Source: Ischnura elegans (taxonomy: Eukaryota > Arthropoda > Insecta > Odonata > Coenagrionidae). Taken from it: DNA of 64,000 nucleotides. A program made the position numbers and the translations under genes. The notes under the pieces were generated by a model. That model was not told the origin of the DNA, made no database searches, and saw only the letters and a program-made list of their open reading frames with translations. The DNA lies in NCBI RefSeq assembly GCF_921293095.1, contig NC_060257.1, positions 94,353,449 through 94,417,448 on the forward strand, written 5' to 3'. Shown piece after piece: positions 32,586-44,799 of the stretch (positions are counted from its first letter, which is position 1; the number at the start of each line of letters is the position of its first letter).

Positions 32586-33664
32586 CCCGCTATGAGTTTT
32601 GCTTTCCCCGCCACCTTTCTTCCTGGTTTCTTTTATTCTGCACCTGGCTTGTGAAGCCTTGCTTCCCATTTAAACTGAGTGTGACAGTAAACACCCTGAG
32701 TGAGTTCATTATTCGGTACAGAATCCCGGGCCTTTTTGATTTCGAGGAGTTTTCCGTTTCCGTATTATTTAATGTGGGCGGGCGAAGCAAAGAAAAAGGC
32801 TACCTACGACTCACGAGGGGACAGTTGGACGCACAGCTAAAGCTCCTTCGATTCGATCCGTTCAACGCGACGATTTCAGTTGCAAACGAGTTCGGGAGTG
32901 GCATTCACCATTCATTCCAAATTAGATGTTTTTCGCACTTGTGCGGCTCACATTCAGGATGTCTACGCCCAATTTCCGAGTGTTCAAGATACTATTTCCT
33001 AGTATTGCCTTAATTCCAATCGACCGTAGGTCTTTTCTTTGGACTCCAGCCTTCCAGAAGACGTTGAGAACCACATTTATTTCCTTCTCTCTGTTTTAGA
33101 GAAATCAAGTTCATTCGTATTGCATAAGTCTGTTGCGAAGTCTAACTCTCCGGTCACAAGTTATTCCGGCTACCGCTGATTGAAGTTATGCGTGTTTCGG
33201 GTGTATTCTCTGAGTAGGAGTAGTTTCGCGATCTTTTTCTATCTGTCGTCCAAGAGAAAAATTATACTTCAAATGTGGAGAAGTTTCCTTATGCAATGGA
33301 TAACGGACCTTGGTAATGCGTGGTGAGGCCGCATTCATTGCTGCATCCGCGGAGGCTCACTATGCGTTTGCGTGGAAGGAACTTTTTGACCACTACGATA
33401 ATCCAAGGATTAAATTATTAAGATAAGATTTTCTGGTTTCCTCCAATTAAATCGGGGTCCTTGGCATGTCTGCTGCAATTTGTTAATTCATTTTTGGAAA
33501 CATTCGGCCTTAAACACGCTCGATATTCCCACTTTAGGGGACTTCATTCTATTCGGGTTGGCCCTTCTCTTAGCTGGTGTGGAAACCACGGCCTGTTTTG
33601 AAGAGACGATGGCCCGCTCCCTTCCGTCCTTCACTTCTTCAACTTAGCGAAAAAGCGTTTGCGA
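32586..33664. other. Unassigned spacer
   Basis: A 120-codon plus-strand frame at 32651-33013 lacks recognisable domains and coding periodicity. Otherwise nothing is seen. Confidence 0.35.
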
Positions 33665-33665
33665 G

Positions 33666-33756
33666 TGATTTTAAGTATAGCGGGACTAGCCACGGTGATG
33701 ACTTTAACGGATGTCACCCGAATTCCCTGCGGTTAGTCCCGGTATACTTAAAATCA
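33666..33756. repeat. 91-bp inverted repeat (possible small MITE)
   Basis: TGATTTTAAGTATA near 33666 pairs with TATACTTAAAATCA near 33743-33756, and the pairing extends through GGGACTA/TAGTCCC. Small imperfect foldback without a clear target duplication. Confidence 0.5.
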
Positions 33757-34735
33757 GTCAAGAGCGACCGCCTCAAAGTTCGGGCTTTGCTCTCCGGCCG
33801 TGCAAACGATTTGGACTGCTCGTGGCATTCGTCATATACACAGCACTCCACAACACCTTGTCCGGTGTAGTCCTCAAATTCCCACGGGGGAGAATGACGC
33901 CTCGGTAGCTAGGACATCGGAGCCTCCTTCGTTGATTTGCGGCCGCCAATTCGATCATATTGGAACACTTCGGAATCGCATCAATCGACTGGGAAAAATA
34001 TTGTTTTAAAAATGGAGGGAAAGATTAGGACCTGTGCGAAATTTGCTTTTCTCATTCTGTTCTACTGTCGACGTCAAAATGATGTGGCGCTGTGCTTTGC
34101 AAATTTATATCTGGACTTCAGTGCATACCGTAATAACGAATAACACGTCATTTTAAAGGAAATTTTATTCTCAATTCTAATTTATTTTATGTTTTATGAA
34201 AATTTCAAAAATCAAGAAAGTGAGTGCAATAAATGACTTCGCGCAGCATAAAATTAGTCGTTTTGTCAACTTCATGAACTTTGTAACTCAACCTAGGGAA
34301 AACTAAAACGTATACAACATTCATCTTCCACCATAAGTTGCAAAAATTAATACAAATTAATAAAATGGATTTTACGAATTTTTAGAACGCATATTTTGTG
34401 GTAAAATAACGACGATGTTTAAACATTATCTTGTCCTACAGTGTACCCCGAACGAAAAAATAAAATTAATGGAAACGCTTCTTAATTTATTTTCAATTTG
34501 AATAGCGCTACAGACTCTTCTCTTATAAATGAACGTGGCAAACAATCGAGATAAAGCTAATCTCTTAAATAACTTTTTCCATAGTGTCTTCTCTAGTTTC
34601 ACGACGAATATATCAGCACCTTTACCTCGACTGTACCAAGAACAAATGCCGTATGTCTGAATTTCAAGCTGTGGTTTAGTAAAACCACTCGGCTCTATTA
34701 ATCCAAAGAAATCGAGAGGCACTGATCTCATTCCA

Positions 34736-36000
34736 GCTCGAGTGTATAAGGAATCAGCGTCAGAGATAGCGCCTTATTTGAAGATAGTGTTCGAAAAATC
34801 TATAGCAGAACACAGTCCCTAAAGATTGGAAAATAGCGAACGTTACGCCTATACTTAAAGGTGGAGATAGGGTAAAGCCTAGTAATTACCGTCCGATTTC
34901 ACGTACTTCCATTTCTTGCAAAATATTGGAACATATTATTTTGGGTTCGATAATGGGTAATCTAGATAGCCAAAATCTATTAGCAAAAGAACAGCACGGC
35001 TTTAGAAAAGGGAGATCTTGTGAAACTTAACTTGCTCTCTTCGTTCACAATATCTTAGCCGCGGGTGACAGACATGTTCAAGTCGACGCCAAATATTTAG
35101 ACTTTTGAAAGGCATTCGATAAAGTTCCGCATTTAAAGCTAATTCAAAAGTTGGAAGCGTACGGCGTAGATAAACACGTGATTAGTTGGATCAAAGATTT
35201 CCTAAACGATCGCGAGCAGAGGGTTGTTTTGGATGGAGTTAGCGCAGATACAATCCAAGTTACGCAAGGAAGTGTTATCGGTCCTCTTTTGTTCCTTCTT
35301 TACATTAATGATATTACCACCGTGGTCACGAGCAAAATCCGCCTCTTCCCAGATGATGTAGTTGTATACAGAGAAGTTTACGACCATAGCGACAGATTAA
35401 CATTAGAAATGGACCTCGTTACCTTAAACGACTGGTGCAGTACTTGGGAATTAGAATTAAATCTTGAAAAGTGTATGATGATGAATTTTTGGGAAAAGGA
35501 TATATCTTCAAGAAGGAGCTACACTGCTAACGGGATTCCATTATTAAATGCCGAATTCTTTAAATACTTGGGGATCACCATTACCCAGGATCTTTCGTGG
35601 GGTAAACACATGCGTGAAGTATGCGGGAAAGCTAACCGTAAGCTTGGATTTGTAAAAAGAATTATCGGTAAATTCCCAAAAAAGGTGAAATAAATAAGGT
35701 ACCTGACTCTAGTAAAGCCTCACTTAGAATATGCTGCTAGCGTATGGGACCCTTGCGAGGTAGGACTAATAGCTGAAATCAATCGAGTATAGCGCAGAGC
35801 GGCCAGATTTGTGATGAGTTGTTGGATTCCCACTTCTCTCTATAATTGCGAGGATCTTCCATCTAATTGGGGCTTATTCTGCCGTTTTTTTAACGTTAAT
35901 AAGTTTTTAAAATGAATAAATATTACCTTCTCCTCATTCGAGAAGGCAATATTCCTCCTTCCAAATGGAGAATGGGTCGTGTAGTCAGGTTGTTCCCCGA
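34736..36000 (+). mobile_element. Jockey/CR1-like LINE, decayed reverse transcriptase region
   Basis: A nearly continuous plus-strand frame encodes a LINE reverse transcriptase: NYRPIS (34882), EQHGFRKGRS (about 34990), LDF-KAFDKVPH (35100), QGSVIGPLLFLLYINDI (35270), the catalytic box at about 35342-35355, the LGITITQDLSW block and the post-RT KPHLEYAASVWDP. The frame is broken by stops near 35028, 35115 (TGA inside motif A), 35691 and 35791. The catalytic box reads FPDD where functional copies have FADD. The endonuclease and 5' half are missing. No transposition capacity remains. Confidence 0.85.
35151..35693 (+). pseudogene. Longest surviving ORF of the LINE RT (180 aa)
   Basis: Covers the reverse-transcriptase palm and thumb from VDKHVISWIKDFLNDREQR to GKFPKKVK. 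It includes motif B (QGSVIGPLLF) and the altered FPDD box at about residue 66. The ATG is an internal codon, not a true start: the frame extends upstream to the TGA inside motif A. Confidence 0.8.
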
Positions 36001-36013
36001 TTCTGAGGGTGTT

Positions 36014-36085
36014 CTACATCTACATAATACCCCGCAAGCCGCCTAAAAGGCGTGTGGCAGGGGGTGTTAGGACACCAGCCGTTTA
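36014..36085 (-). mobile_element. Isolated LINE 3'-tail hairpin fragment
   Basis: CTACATCTACATAATACCCC followed by a GCCGCCT...AGGCGTGTGGC hairpin and GGGGGTGTTAGGACACC is the inverse of the 3' tail at 5838-5925. Its orientation is opposite to the LINE body just upstream, so it is a separate, strongly 5'-truncated insertion. It lies in the presumed NPF intron about 165 bp past the exon's donor. Confidence 0.75.
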
Positions 36086-36248
36086 CAGCGTTTACCAGTG
36101 TTGTTTTAGTGGGTCAATTAAAAACAGCTTCCGGACTTATAAAAAAGAACTGGTTCCAAATTTAAATTATGCGTCCCCAAATGTGGTGAGTAACATTTTA
36201 AAAGTTTTCCGCCCCCGAAAAAGAAAGAAATGAGAAGATGATAGGTAC

Positions 36249-36451
36249 CTCGGCCTGCCTTCGATGGCGTAGTAGTTGCTGAGGGCCGCCAGGTATTGCC
36301 TCAGCTCCTCTGGCGAAGTGAAGACTCGTGGTCTGGATGGGCGGGTGGCGATGCCATTGCCTTCGGCCATGTCGGCCACTGCTGAGGCCACTGCCAAGAG
36401 CGCCACGGCGGACACCAGCATCACTACGGAACACAAGCACTTGGAAGCCAT
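36249..36451 (-). CDS. NPF: Neuropeptide F (NPF/NPY family) precursor, signal-and-peptide exon
   Basis: The ATG at 36451 opens 67 codons plus two bases. Residues 1-26 form a signal peptide (basic start, hydrophobic core VVMLVSAVALLAVAS, Ala-rich cleavage region). The predicted peptide follows: a Pro-rich RPSRPRVFTSPEE segment, then EELRQYLAALSNYYAIEG and GRP, ending in the first two bases (AG) of the next Arg before donor gtacct (36248-36243). NPY/NPF genes typically split the Arg codon of RPR(F/Y)-amide with a phase-2 intron, as here. NPF is a secreted amidated peptide acting on a GPCR in feeding and stress behaviour. The GRPR ending and EELRQYL core suggest the NPF2-like paralogue of arthropods. 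The exon with the last residue and the amidation/dibasic signal was not found. Reading through the donor gives RPRYLSS, without an amidation Gly, which supports splicing. Confidence 0.85.
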
Positions 36452-37416
36452 GGCCTCTCGAATGCAGACTAAATTAGGCGGAGAATGAACAGCAGCAGGG
36501 CCTGCCGGGAAGGAATGGAAGCATTAACATCATATTGCGCTGGAAATCATTAGCATTGGTTAAATAAGCCGTTGAAATACTTTCTACTGAAAACATCTTC
36601 GCAGGACGCGTTTCGTTGTTACGATGAGATTATCAAGTGCGTCAACTATACTGCAATATAAAAATTGATAAGAGCCTGCCTTTATGTCTAGATTCCTTAT
36701 TCCCTTCATTAATTACTTAAAATTAAGACCGAGGGTTATAATTTTCAAAGTTAGGTGAATGAAAAACAATGCTTCTAAATTTTTCACTCAAATTACTTGT
36801 TCAATTTTAAATTTCTGTGTAATTGTGTTTATTAGGCCAGCATAACAAAATTATTTTTTTGTAGTAACCATTGAGGTGGAGCATGTTTTCGTGCATTTGA
36901 GGCTGTGCTTGACAACCGATAAACAAGCAAATGAATTTAATGGGGAACTTGCATGGGTCGTCGATTGCTCTAAAAACTATTTTGAATAAGTAAAATGTAT
37001 ACATTAGTTCGCAAAAATAACTAAAGTTTCTCCATTTATCATCAAAAGAAATAAAAAAATTGACTTTAAAATCGAGAAAAATTTCTCTGAGCCGACCACT
37101 GCGCGAAGACACCCGAGCGTTGCCGAGGCCAGGCGTGACGTCATAGGTGCTTAACAACCGTAGGGAGTAGGGAAATACGCTGAGCGCATGCTGTAAAATT
37201 TGTTTTGAGGGAGTGTTTAGCCGCTCATCGTCAAATTATTTTGCTCTGTAATTCTTAGGCAAGTTTTCCTATTGCTATTGTGCCACGATTATTACTTGGG
37301 ATATAAATAATGCGACATCGGGGTGATGAAATACAAGCGTTTCACTTCGTATGTTTTAGTTACCAGAAAAATGGATGATACCGTTGCCGCTCGTTCGAAT
37401 AGTACACCTGAAATTT
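36452..37416. other. Region upstream of the NPF coding exon
   Basis: Acceptor-like AG sites lie just upstream of the NPF ATG on the minus strand (CATTCGAG at about 36457-36464; CCCGGCAG at about 36501-36508), so a 5' UTR exon probably lies farther upstream. No TATA box or other promoter element can be assigned. Confidence 0.35.
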
Positions 37417-37490
37417 ATCTACATCTACATAATACCCCGCAAGCTGCCTATAAGGCGTGTGGCAGGGGGTGTTAGGACATCAGCCTATTT
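37417..37490 (-). mobile_element. Isolated LINE 3'-tail hairpin fragment
   Basis: Nearly identical to 36014-36085: CTACATCTACATAATACCCC, then GCTGCCTATAAGGCGTGTGGC and GGGGGTGTTAGGACA. Same orientation. No LINE coding sequence is attached. Confidence 0.75.
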
Positions 37491-40400
37491 TTAGGACTCC
37501 AAAAATTGATGCCACGGTATTCGTTATGACAAATTATTGCTATACGTCGGCGAAAAATCGAGATATAAAAGAAACTTGTAAAACTGGAGGATAACGATCG
37601 TAAGCTAATGAGTTGTGTTGTTGAATTTGGTAACATCGTATTAGCGGAGAAAGTAATCCTATCCGTCCTACGGTAAAATTCACAGCAAAACAGTCTGCAC
37701 ACAATCCACATGTGAGATCGAGAATCCGATCGGTTCCGATGCCAACACTTACACAAGTTACAATCTATTTCAAGCATATAGGTAAACGCATAAACAATAT
37801 ACATGCATATACCATAAAAATATAGTGGGAAATAGGCAAATAAAATTATAAAAAAGTGGAAGTCACTACCATTCTTATATTCATCACGTAAAACTTCCAA
37901 TAATAACAGAGCTAGTTATGATGAAAACAACTATTTATTCACTGATTTAAAGCCTTAAATTAGCCCACGCAAGTGACACAGGTGACTTTTCTCGCTACTA
38001 TTCGTTGAAATAGTAGAATAACAAACTTCACACATAGTTTTGATCTTGATCGTGAAATGTCATGTCTACGGTGAACAATAGAGGTGAACACGCCACTGAC
38101 AACTTTTAAACTAGGTACTGTTAGACATTTATCGATAGCGTAATAGCACTTTTTACAATTCAATCCCGATGGAACACTGATAAGTCTTGGCCGATATGTT
38201 TCAACCTCGTCAAACTTTGTGCATTAAAACCACTGGCACTATGATTATTAGCGGTAGCTTAACGGGAGATGTCACGTTGAAAATAACACTATTTTGGCAC
38301 AAAAATGTTCTCCTATCTAGATGTCTCAAATCAGCGAGTAAAAGTAGCATTGACTGGAATTGACCTCATAATACAAGCACAGGCAGCCCTAAACGACGAA
38401 TTCTCCGGTACTTACGAATAAACGGATGAAGTTATTGTATATAAAAGCTAAGCGGACATTAGTAAACATCAAAATCGTTCTAATTACATACTTAAATGAA
38501 TGATGTGCCGTCGATAACATCAACTTACAATTAATGTATCCCCCTTCCAACGGCCGCGGCTCAGACTCCTACAACGATGTTATTTTCGTACTATAAATTT
38601 TTTGGTTAAACTGCTCCAGTTTTATACTTTATGTCCTTACTCAGATATTAATATTATAAATAATACAAAATATGAGGGCTTCCGAGCCTATATCGTAGGA
38701 TATTTATCTTTAAATAGAAAATAATCAACACGTCTAACAAACGAAGCTCTTACAATTGCTGGCAACTATTACAAACAATCACAACAATAGCTTCGCGTGA
38801 TGTTTAGGCACCTTTGACGTCATCGAGGCTTCGTCGGCTGTGGCTTGGGGGGTGAGGTAGTTTTTCCCGCGCTTTAAAATTCGTCATATTTATCATTGAA
38901 TATCTCCCGAAGGAAAACTCAGATATACATGCGGTTTTCTTTGTTGTATTCAGAAAATAATTTTCTGTCCGCCTGTGAAATAAAAAAAAATCATGCAAGT
39001 TCCTCATTGTGTGGGTATTCAAATACAGTCGTACCCATGATATTAACTGCAGCAATACATGCTATTTGTCATTTGTGATCAACTGACTCTCTCCCACCTC
39101 CATCCCCGACATTCCCAACCCAATGGGACCTATTCAAGCAAGAACTTGGTGCACCAGACAATGCAACGAATAAATTCAGAAGGAAGCATTGCAATGGCTT
39201 ATTTAACCTACATCACCATTAGAAATAAAAGGAGAGTATTCTCTCCCCATCGGCCGCGTGAGCTTGCTTGCTGTCACACTCTGAGCCTCTAAATTGGTTC
39301 ACTGAACTCGCCAGTCGCGTCCCTGACGATAAGGCGACCGGAAATTCACGACTCATCATAAGATTCTTCAAATAATCGAGAGTCGAGTACAAAAAACATG
39401 GAAAAAACCTAACAATTATTGGAATAACTAAAAAATATCAGATAACTATTACGTTAAAAATTCACCAAGACGTTTAGAATCATTATTTATGTACTGGCAT
39501 AAAGGCAACTCTTTCACGTAAAACCAGTCATGGGGAAATAAGCTATTCTTAGGGCTATCAACAGAAATAGCTATTTTTGACGACATAATCTATCAAATTC
39601 TTGCATATTCAATGTTAGTCGTTGCGATTTTGTAGCAAATAATGAGGATACATGCATATAACTGTGCTCAGAATGCAAGGGAGGTACACAAGCATGCCTC
39701 ATGGTTCATAAAAAATTTTGCGATATGATTATACCATTGAATTTACAATGGGAATAGGAGCAGTTTATTTAGGAAAGGGAAAGATTGAAAATAAGAATAG
39801 CTATTAAAAGTCTTATTTGACAAAACTACTGTCGTTTTACTGCCTGAAAAAAGGTGCATCGCCACCCGTCGTCATATTGGCCCCTGCGGCGGTGCTTGTT
39901 GCACCCGTCCCCATATGACAGCATTTTTCCCGCGCTCTGCGTACATTTTTAACAATCAATAGAAAAGCGATCGCAGCAGCAACGGCGCAAATGGAGCTTC
40001 CTCGGAACGGTCTATAGAAGCCTCCACTGTCTGCGTCCCCTCGCTTATTCCATCGTCATCATCAAGAAAGTCCTCGGGAGAGAAAAATAAAAGGTATCTA
40101 ATAAATGAGTGCATATGCGTGCGATGGCTGTCGAATTAGACGAGTCTTGAGCAATATTCAATGCTTAGGCTTAAAAATTTATTATTGAATCGCCTTAGAA
40201 TTCGGTTCTGTGCCGTTCACACAGCCTCAGTCGTAATTCCGAGGTCCGTGCCGATGTGGGCCTTGACCACCATCCGAACGGGCGTTGCTCACCGAGGTCC
40301 CGGTAGTTCGTAACCATGGTCACCGCTCCGAAAACATGAAGGGAAGAATGGAGAGAAGGACAATGTGATATCCGTGCGCCCGCCAGCAACCCTTCGCTTT

Positions 40401-40689
40401 CTTTCTTCTCTGATAAGTGAAATTATTTGCATCGCAAAGGAATTTTTTCCCTCTTTTCCAAAACTTTGCAAACGAGGGAATCACTGGGTTAGCACGGTAT
40501 TTTGAATGCACGTTGGTGGTATAACAAGATACTGACGTAGGCCGTATCGAACAAGGCGTTGCCTTTATGTAAACAGGTGCATTTTTGTATTTAAACTATG
40601 AATTTCATTGGCGAAGTGGTTGGCCTGCAAACTCTGTGCTACGCATAAATCTCCAAATAATATTCTCACGATTTATGACGTGTCGCAAT
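37491..40689. other. Unassigned spacer
   Basis: A 142-codon minus-strand frame at 37472-37900 overlaps the LINE tail and has no domain. A minus-strand frame at 40195-40389 is mildly GC-biased but unrecognised. A tRNA A-box-like TGGCGAAGTGGTTGGCC at about 40609 has no matching B box. Nothing else is seen. Confidence 0.35.
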
Positions 40690-41215
40690 CATCATTAGTC
40701 AGCAAGCCCTCAAAGTTTGGTTTGACGCGGCTCCCCACTCCGCTCTCACCTTTTCATCGTTCTCCTCTTTTACATATTATACCCTTTGTAGCTCTTGCGT
40801 GGCCGTCCCTTGCCCTTCCACCTGTCCTTTGAATGCTGTTTTCATAAGGCCATCGTGGCTCATAATGTGGCAGATAACATTGTCCCGTCTTTTCCTCAAG
40901 GTCTTTGAAAGACTTCTCTTTTCTCCCACTTTTCCTATCTCTTTCTCGTTACTCACTCGATCACTCCATCACTCTTCTGTTGAAATGCATTTCGAATGCA
41001 AACATTCAAGAGGCTGGCTGTCATCGTTCAAGCCTCCCTTGCAAAGAGACACTTGCTCCATATGTAGCACCTGATGAATTTTCCCTTTACTTCTGTACTT
41101 ATTTTCTCAGCTGTTTCTTGTGGATTCTTATTTATGTCTCATGCTATCTTTGCCTTTGCTCTTCTGCTGACAGCATCTCCTTCGCTCTGTCTGTCGTTCG
41201 GCTTCCAAGCTAATA
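40690..41215 (-). mobile_element. RTE-type LINE 3' fragment, decayed
   Basis: On the minus strand this follows the RTE at 44740-45193: a KGKFIRCY-like block near 41085, MKAFECIRNAF-like codons near 41000, a DRWKGKGRPRKSY block near 40815, and GAGCCGCGTCAAACCAAACTT in place of GCTGCGTCAAACCAATCTT at the end. Several stops and shifts are present. Confidence 0.65.
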
Positions 41216-41449
41216 AAACTTTGTACGTCGTGTTGAATGCGTGTTTCATGGATGGAAGTTGCGCACGGCATTCCGTCGTCCACCCATTCGCATCTGCTCT
41301 GCCCTTATTCCATTCCACGCGAGGAAAGAAGCGCTGAAGATGCCGACCCAAGCGCCGTGGGGATCAGCGGGGCGCGTTATTGCCTATCGAATCGAGTCTC
41401 ACCATCCATTCCCATTAGTGTTAAGGTAGCGTACCGGTTGAGGTAGATT

Positions 41450-41990
41450 CACATAGGGTGTATGGCAGACCCTCTCTTCTTCAACTCACACTGACGCCTT
41501 CTCCTTTTCATGCTATCTATAAATCTGATTCTCATCTCGTGCAGTATTCGCTCCATCCACACCCTCTGTCTCCTCTGTATTTCACCTAGAAGCTGCCTCT
41601 CCTCACCCACCATGTCTAGCACATCGTCGTTCCTCTTCCTCTCCATCCTGTTCACCTTCTCCATTCTCCTCCCTAAATCCACGGATTGAAGGCATACAGT
41701 CTTTCCTCATCCTCCTTCCCGAGTTTCCATGTTTCCGCTCCGTGAAGCGATACACTCCAGACCACTCTCTTTCCTAGCCTTTTCTGTCGAAACCATTACA
41801 TATATATCAGCTCTTTTCCTGTCCATGAACGCCTCCTCCGCCAGCGTAATTCTCTTTCTGATGTCCTTACGACGGCGTCTCACTGATGCGCCTTCCAAAT
41901 AGTTGAATTTCTCCCCCTGATCCAATTTGTGCCCGCCTACTTTTATCTTGAGACTCACGATCCTAAGCCGTGATGATTTACAAAACCGCT
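41450..41990 (-). mobile_element. Second RTE-type LINE fragment, decayed
   Basis: The minus-strand frame at 41958-41707 contains GEKFNYLEGASVRRRRKDIR and ITLAEEAF, aligning with NEFSYLGNRITGDGRSKKEI and IALAKRAL of the RTE at 44640-44735. The frame at 41682-41449 contains NDDVLDMVGEERQLL, aligning with NEEVLRRVGEKRNLL. It is more diverged than the copy at 42510 and lies immediately 5' of the fragment at 40690-41215, so two remnants sit head to tail. Confidence 0.65.
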
Positions 41991-42509
41991 TGACTTACAG
42001 CAAGGCATAAGTGTAGAAATGATCTGGACTCATTTACAGACACTCCCTCCATTTTATAAGGAGTTGCCTCATGTAGGGGAGAGTGTCAGGATTACTTCAC
42101 ATAAGTTTTCAGTTTTTTACTTATGCCTTTGCTGTTAATGGATCTAATTAGAACTTCTATAAGTGTTTGCAATTGTTCCTAGGTATATAATGTTCATGTA
42201 CCTCGGAACACTACCCATTGCACCAAGGGAAGACAAGTTAGATTGGAGGGGACAGCAACGAAACTCGTTAAAAATGAAATAAATTTGTGTTTTATTTATT
42301 AAATTTGAAAGTAAATTAATATGCGAAAGAAAGAAAATTAATATAGTTGGTTGAAACTCAATTTTTAAAAATAACTCCTTTCAAGAACAAGAACAGATAT
42401 CTTCCGTTGAGGGGGTCGATTACTAACATATGGTGGCATAAAGTCGTCGTCTGTGAATACACTACGATCCAGAGGGAAAATTCCATGTAGTCTTAAATCC
42501 ACTGATAAC
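41991..42509. other. Spacer between RTE copies
   Basis: AT-rich with no recognised feature. Confidence 0.4.
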
Positions 42510-43841
42510 ATATTTGATTGTATATTTAACAGGATTATACACACAGGATCCCTGAACGGTAATGCTGGGGTTGGGATAATGCTCAGAAAGAGCGCCGGAA
42601 TGCGTGTGAAAAGCTTCTTACAGTACAATGAAAGGATAGTTATGGTAAATATAGAGACTAAGCCCGTAGATACCGTAGTGGTACAGGTCTACATGCCTAC
42701 GATAGACTACGAGGATGAAGAAGTGGAAGACGTCTACGATGATATCAAGGAAGTAATCAAACAGGTAAGGGGTGAAGAAAACCTAATTGTTTTAGGTGAC
42801 TGGAACGCTGTCGTCGGCGAAGGCCAGGATGGAAGAATAACCGGAAAATATGGATTAGGAAATAGAAATGAAAGAGGAGAAAGGCTCCTGGAATTCTGCA
42901 CAGAACACAAATTCGTGGTTGCCAACACACTATTTAAGAATCACATGCGAAGACGATACACATGGAAAATGCCAGGAGACAAAAGACGATTTCAACTAGA
43001 CTATATTTTAGTGAAGCAGAGGTTTAGGAACCAGATAAAGGACTGTAAAAGCTACCCGGGGGCAGATATCGACAGTGATCATAATTTAGTGATGATCAAA
43101 TGCCATCTGAAATTCAAGAAATTAAAGAAATCAGCAAAGAACGCCTGGCAATTAGAGAAACTAAAGGAGCCAGAAAATCAACAGGCCTTTCAAGAAGTAA
43201 TGGAGCGCAAGATAGGATTAGATCAGTCTGAAAAATCAGTTGAGAATAACTGGACTAACATAAAAAGTGGGTTTAAGGAGGCCGTTAGAGAAGTTCTAGG
43301 GAGAAGAAAATGTGTTAAGAATAAGCCATGGGTCACGGATGAAGTCCTAGACCTCATTGAAGAACGGAGAAAGTATAAGAATACGAATACTGAGGAAGGA
43401 AAGGCTTGCTACAAGAAAATAAAGAACGAGATTTGCCGCAAAGCGAGGAAAGCCAGAGAGGCGTGGATGAGGAACATATGTGAGGACGTACAAAATAACC
43501 TCGCACAAGGGAAAGTGGAAGTGGCCTATAGAATAGTGAGGAACCATTTCAAGGAACGAAACACAAAATGCAATACCATAAGGGACAAGAATGGAAACAT
43601 TCTAATTGAAAACGAAGACAAAGCCGAGAGATGGAAGGAATACCTGGAGGAATTATACAACGGAAGCAAGCTTAGCTCAAAAGTTATCGAAGAGGAAAGT
43701 GAAGTTGAAAAGGATGACACTGGAGCAAGCATCTTAAGATCGAAATTTGACGCTGCAATAAGAGACCTGCGAAAGAATAAGGCCCCAGGAATAGTTGACA
43801 TTCCATCAGAGCTAATAAAAATGCAGGAGAAGAGGTCTTAA
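42453..43841 (+). pseudogene. RTE endonuclease and linker fragment (462-aa frame)
   Basis: The longest open frame in the window. Residues 1-30 are probably not part of the element. From about residue 30 it is an EEP-fold endonuclease: VVVQVYMPT, LGDWNAVVGE (catalytic Asp/Asn box, about 42795-42822), RFQLDYILVKQRFR and SDHNLVMIK (catalytic SDH, about 43073). Earlier catalytic residues are lost with the truncated 5' end. After about residue 210 it continues into the basic, helical linker and the start of the RT (RDLRKNKAPG). It ends at a frameshift-induced stop. Confidence 0.88.
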
Positions 43842-44017
43842 CTGTATAAAACTATCTGCGATATGTACTCAACAGGAGATTTACCTAGTGACTTCGAGAA
43901 GAATATTATCATTCCCATGCCCAAAAAGAAGAGAGCTGAGAAGTGCGAAGAATTTAGGACCATAAGCCTGACGACACATGCGTGGAAGATTCATTTACAA
44001 GAATCATTTACAGTTGA

Positions 44018-44737
44018 ATGGAACGAAGAGCAGAAGAATTCCTGGATGAGGACCAATTCGGATTTAGGAAAAGCAGGGGCACAAGGGAAGCAATTTTGGC
44101 ACTTAGAATGCTCATAGAGAAGAGAATGAAGAAAAACAAACCGACTTTCATAGCATTTGTCGATTTAGAGAAGGCATTTGATAACGTGGAATGGAATTCA
44201 ATGCTTAGAATTCTGAAAGAAATCGGCGTACTCTACAATGATCTTAGAATTATTCATAGTTTGTATAAAAACCAAGTAGCTGTGATCAAATGTGGACCAT
44301 ACGGTGCAGTAGCAAGAATAAGAAAAAGGGTGAGACAAGGTTGTACGCTTCCCCCCTTAATTTTAAATGTTTACATAGAGAAAGCCATCAATGAAATCAA
44401 AGAGAAAGCTTCGGGTATCAATATCCACGGAGAAAAAATTAGTATGCTGCGATTTGCTGACGACATAGCAGTCATAGCCGAGGCAGAGAAGGATTTGAAG
44501 AAGACGTTGACAAAGATGGAAAGGACAATGGCCAGATTTCAGCTGAAAATCAACAAAAAGAAGACTAAGATATTAGTTTGCAGCAAAAGAGAGGAGGCTA
44601 AAACAAACGTCAACCTAGGAAAGCATAATCTTGAAGAGGTTAACGAGTTTTCCTACCTGGGAAACCGAATTACCGGCGATGGACGGAGCAAGAAAGAAAT
44701 ACACAGTAGAATAGCGTTAGCGAAGAGGGCTCTCTAA
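44018..44737 (+). pseudogene. RTE reverse transcriptase fragment (239-aa frame)
   Basis: Contains the RT core in order: DQFGFRKSRGTREAI, FVDLEKAFDNVEW (motif A Asp), RVRQGCTLPPLILNVYIE (motif B; PP replaces the usual SP), and LRFADDIAVIAE at about 44447-44480 with the catalytic FADD intact. KINKKKTKILVCS and FSYLGNRIT follow. The ATG at 44018 is internal; the frame before it (43863-44017) holds the RT fingers in another phase. A stop at 44735 truncates it before the C-terminal domain. Confidence 0.88.
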
Positions 44738-44799
44738 AAAAAGAAGAATCTTCTTACAGCTGAAAATACCAGCATAGAAGTAAGGAAACAATTCATCAG

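Noticed and set aside
36198..36440. Alternative minus-strand frame over the NPF exon
   Set aside because: It lacks a signal peptide or any known domain and is a shadow of the recognised NPF frame.
40600..40660. tRNA gene suggested by TGGCGAAGTGGTTGGCC
   Set aside because: Only an A-box-like word; no B box or cloverleaf can be drawn.
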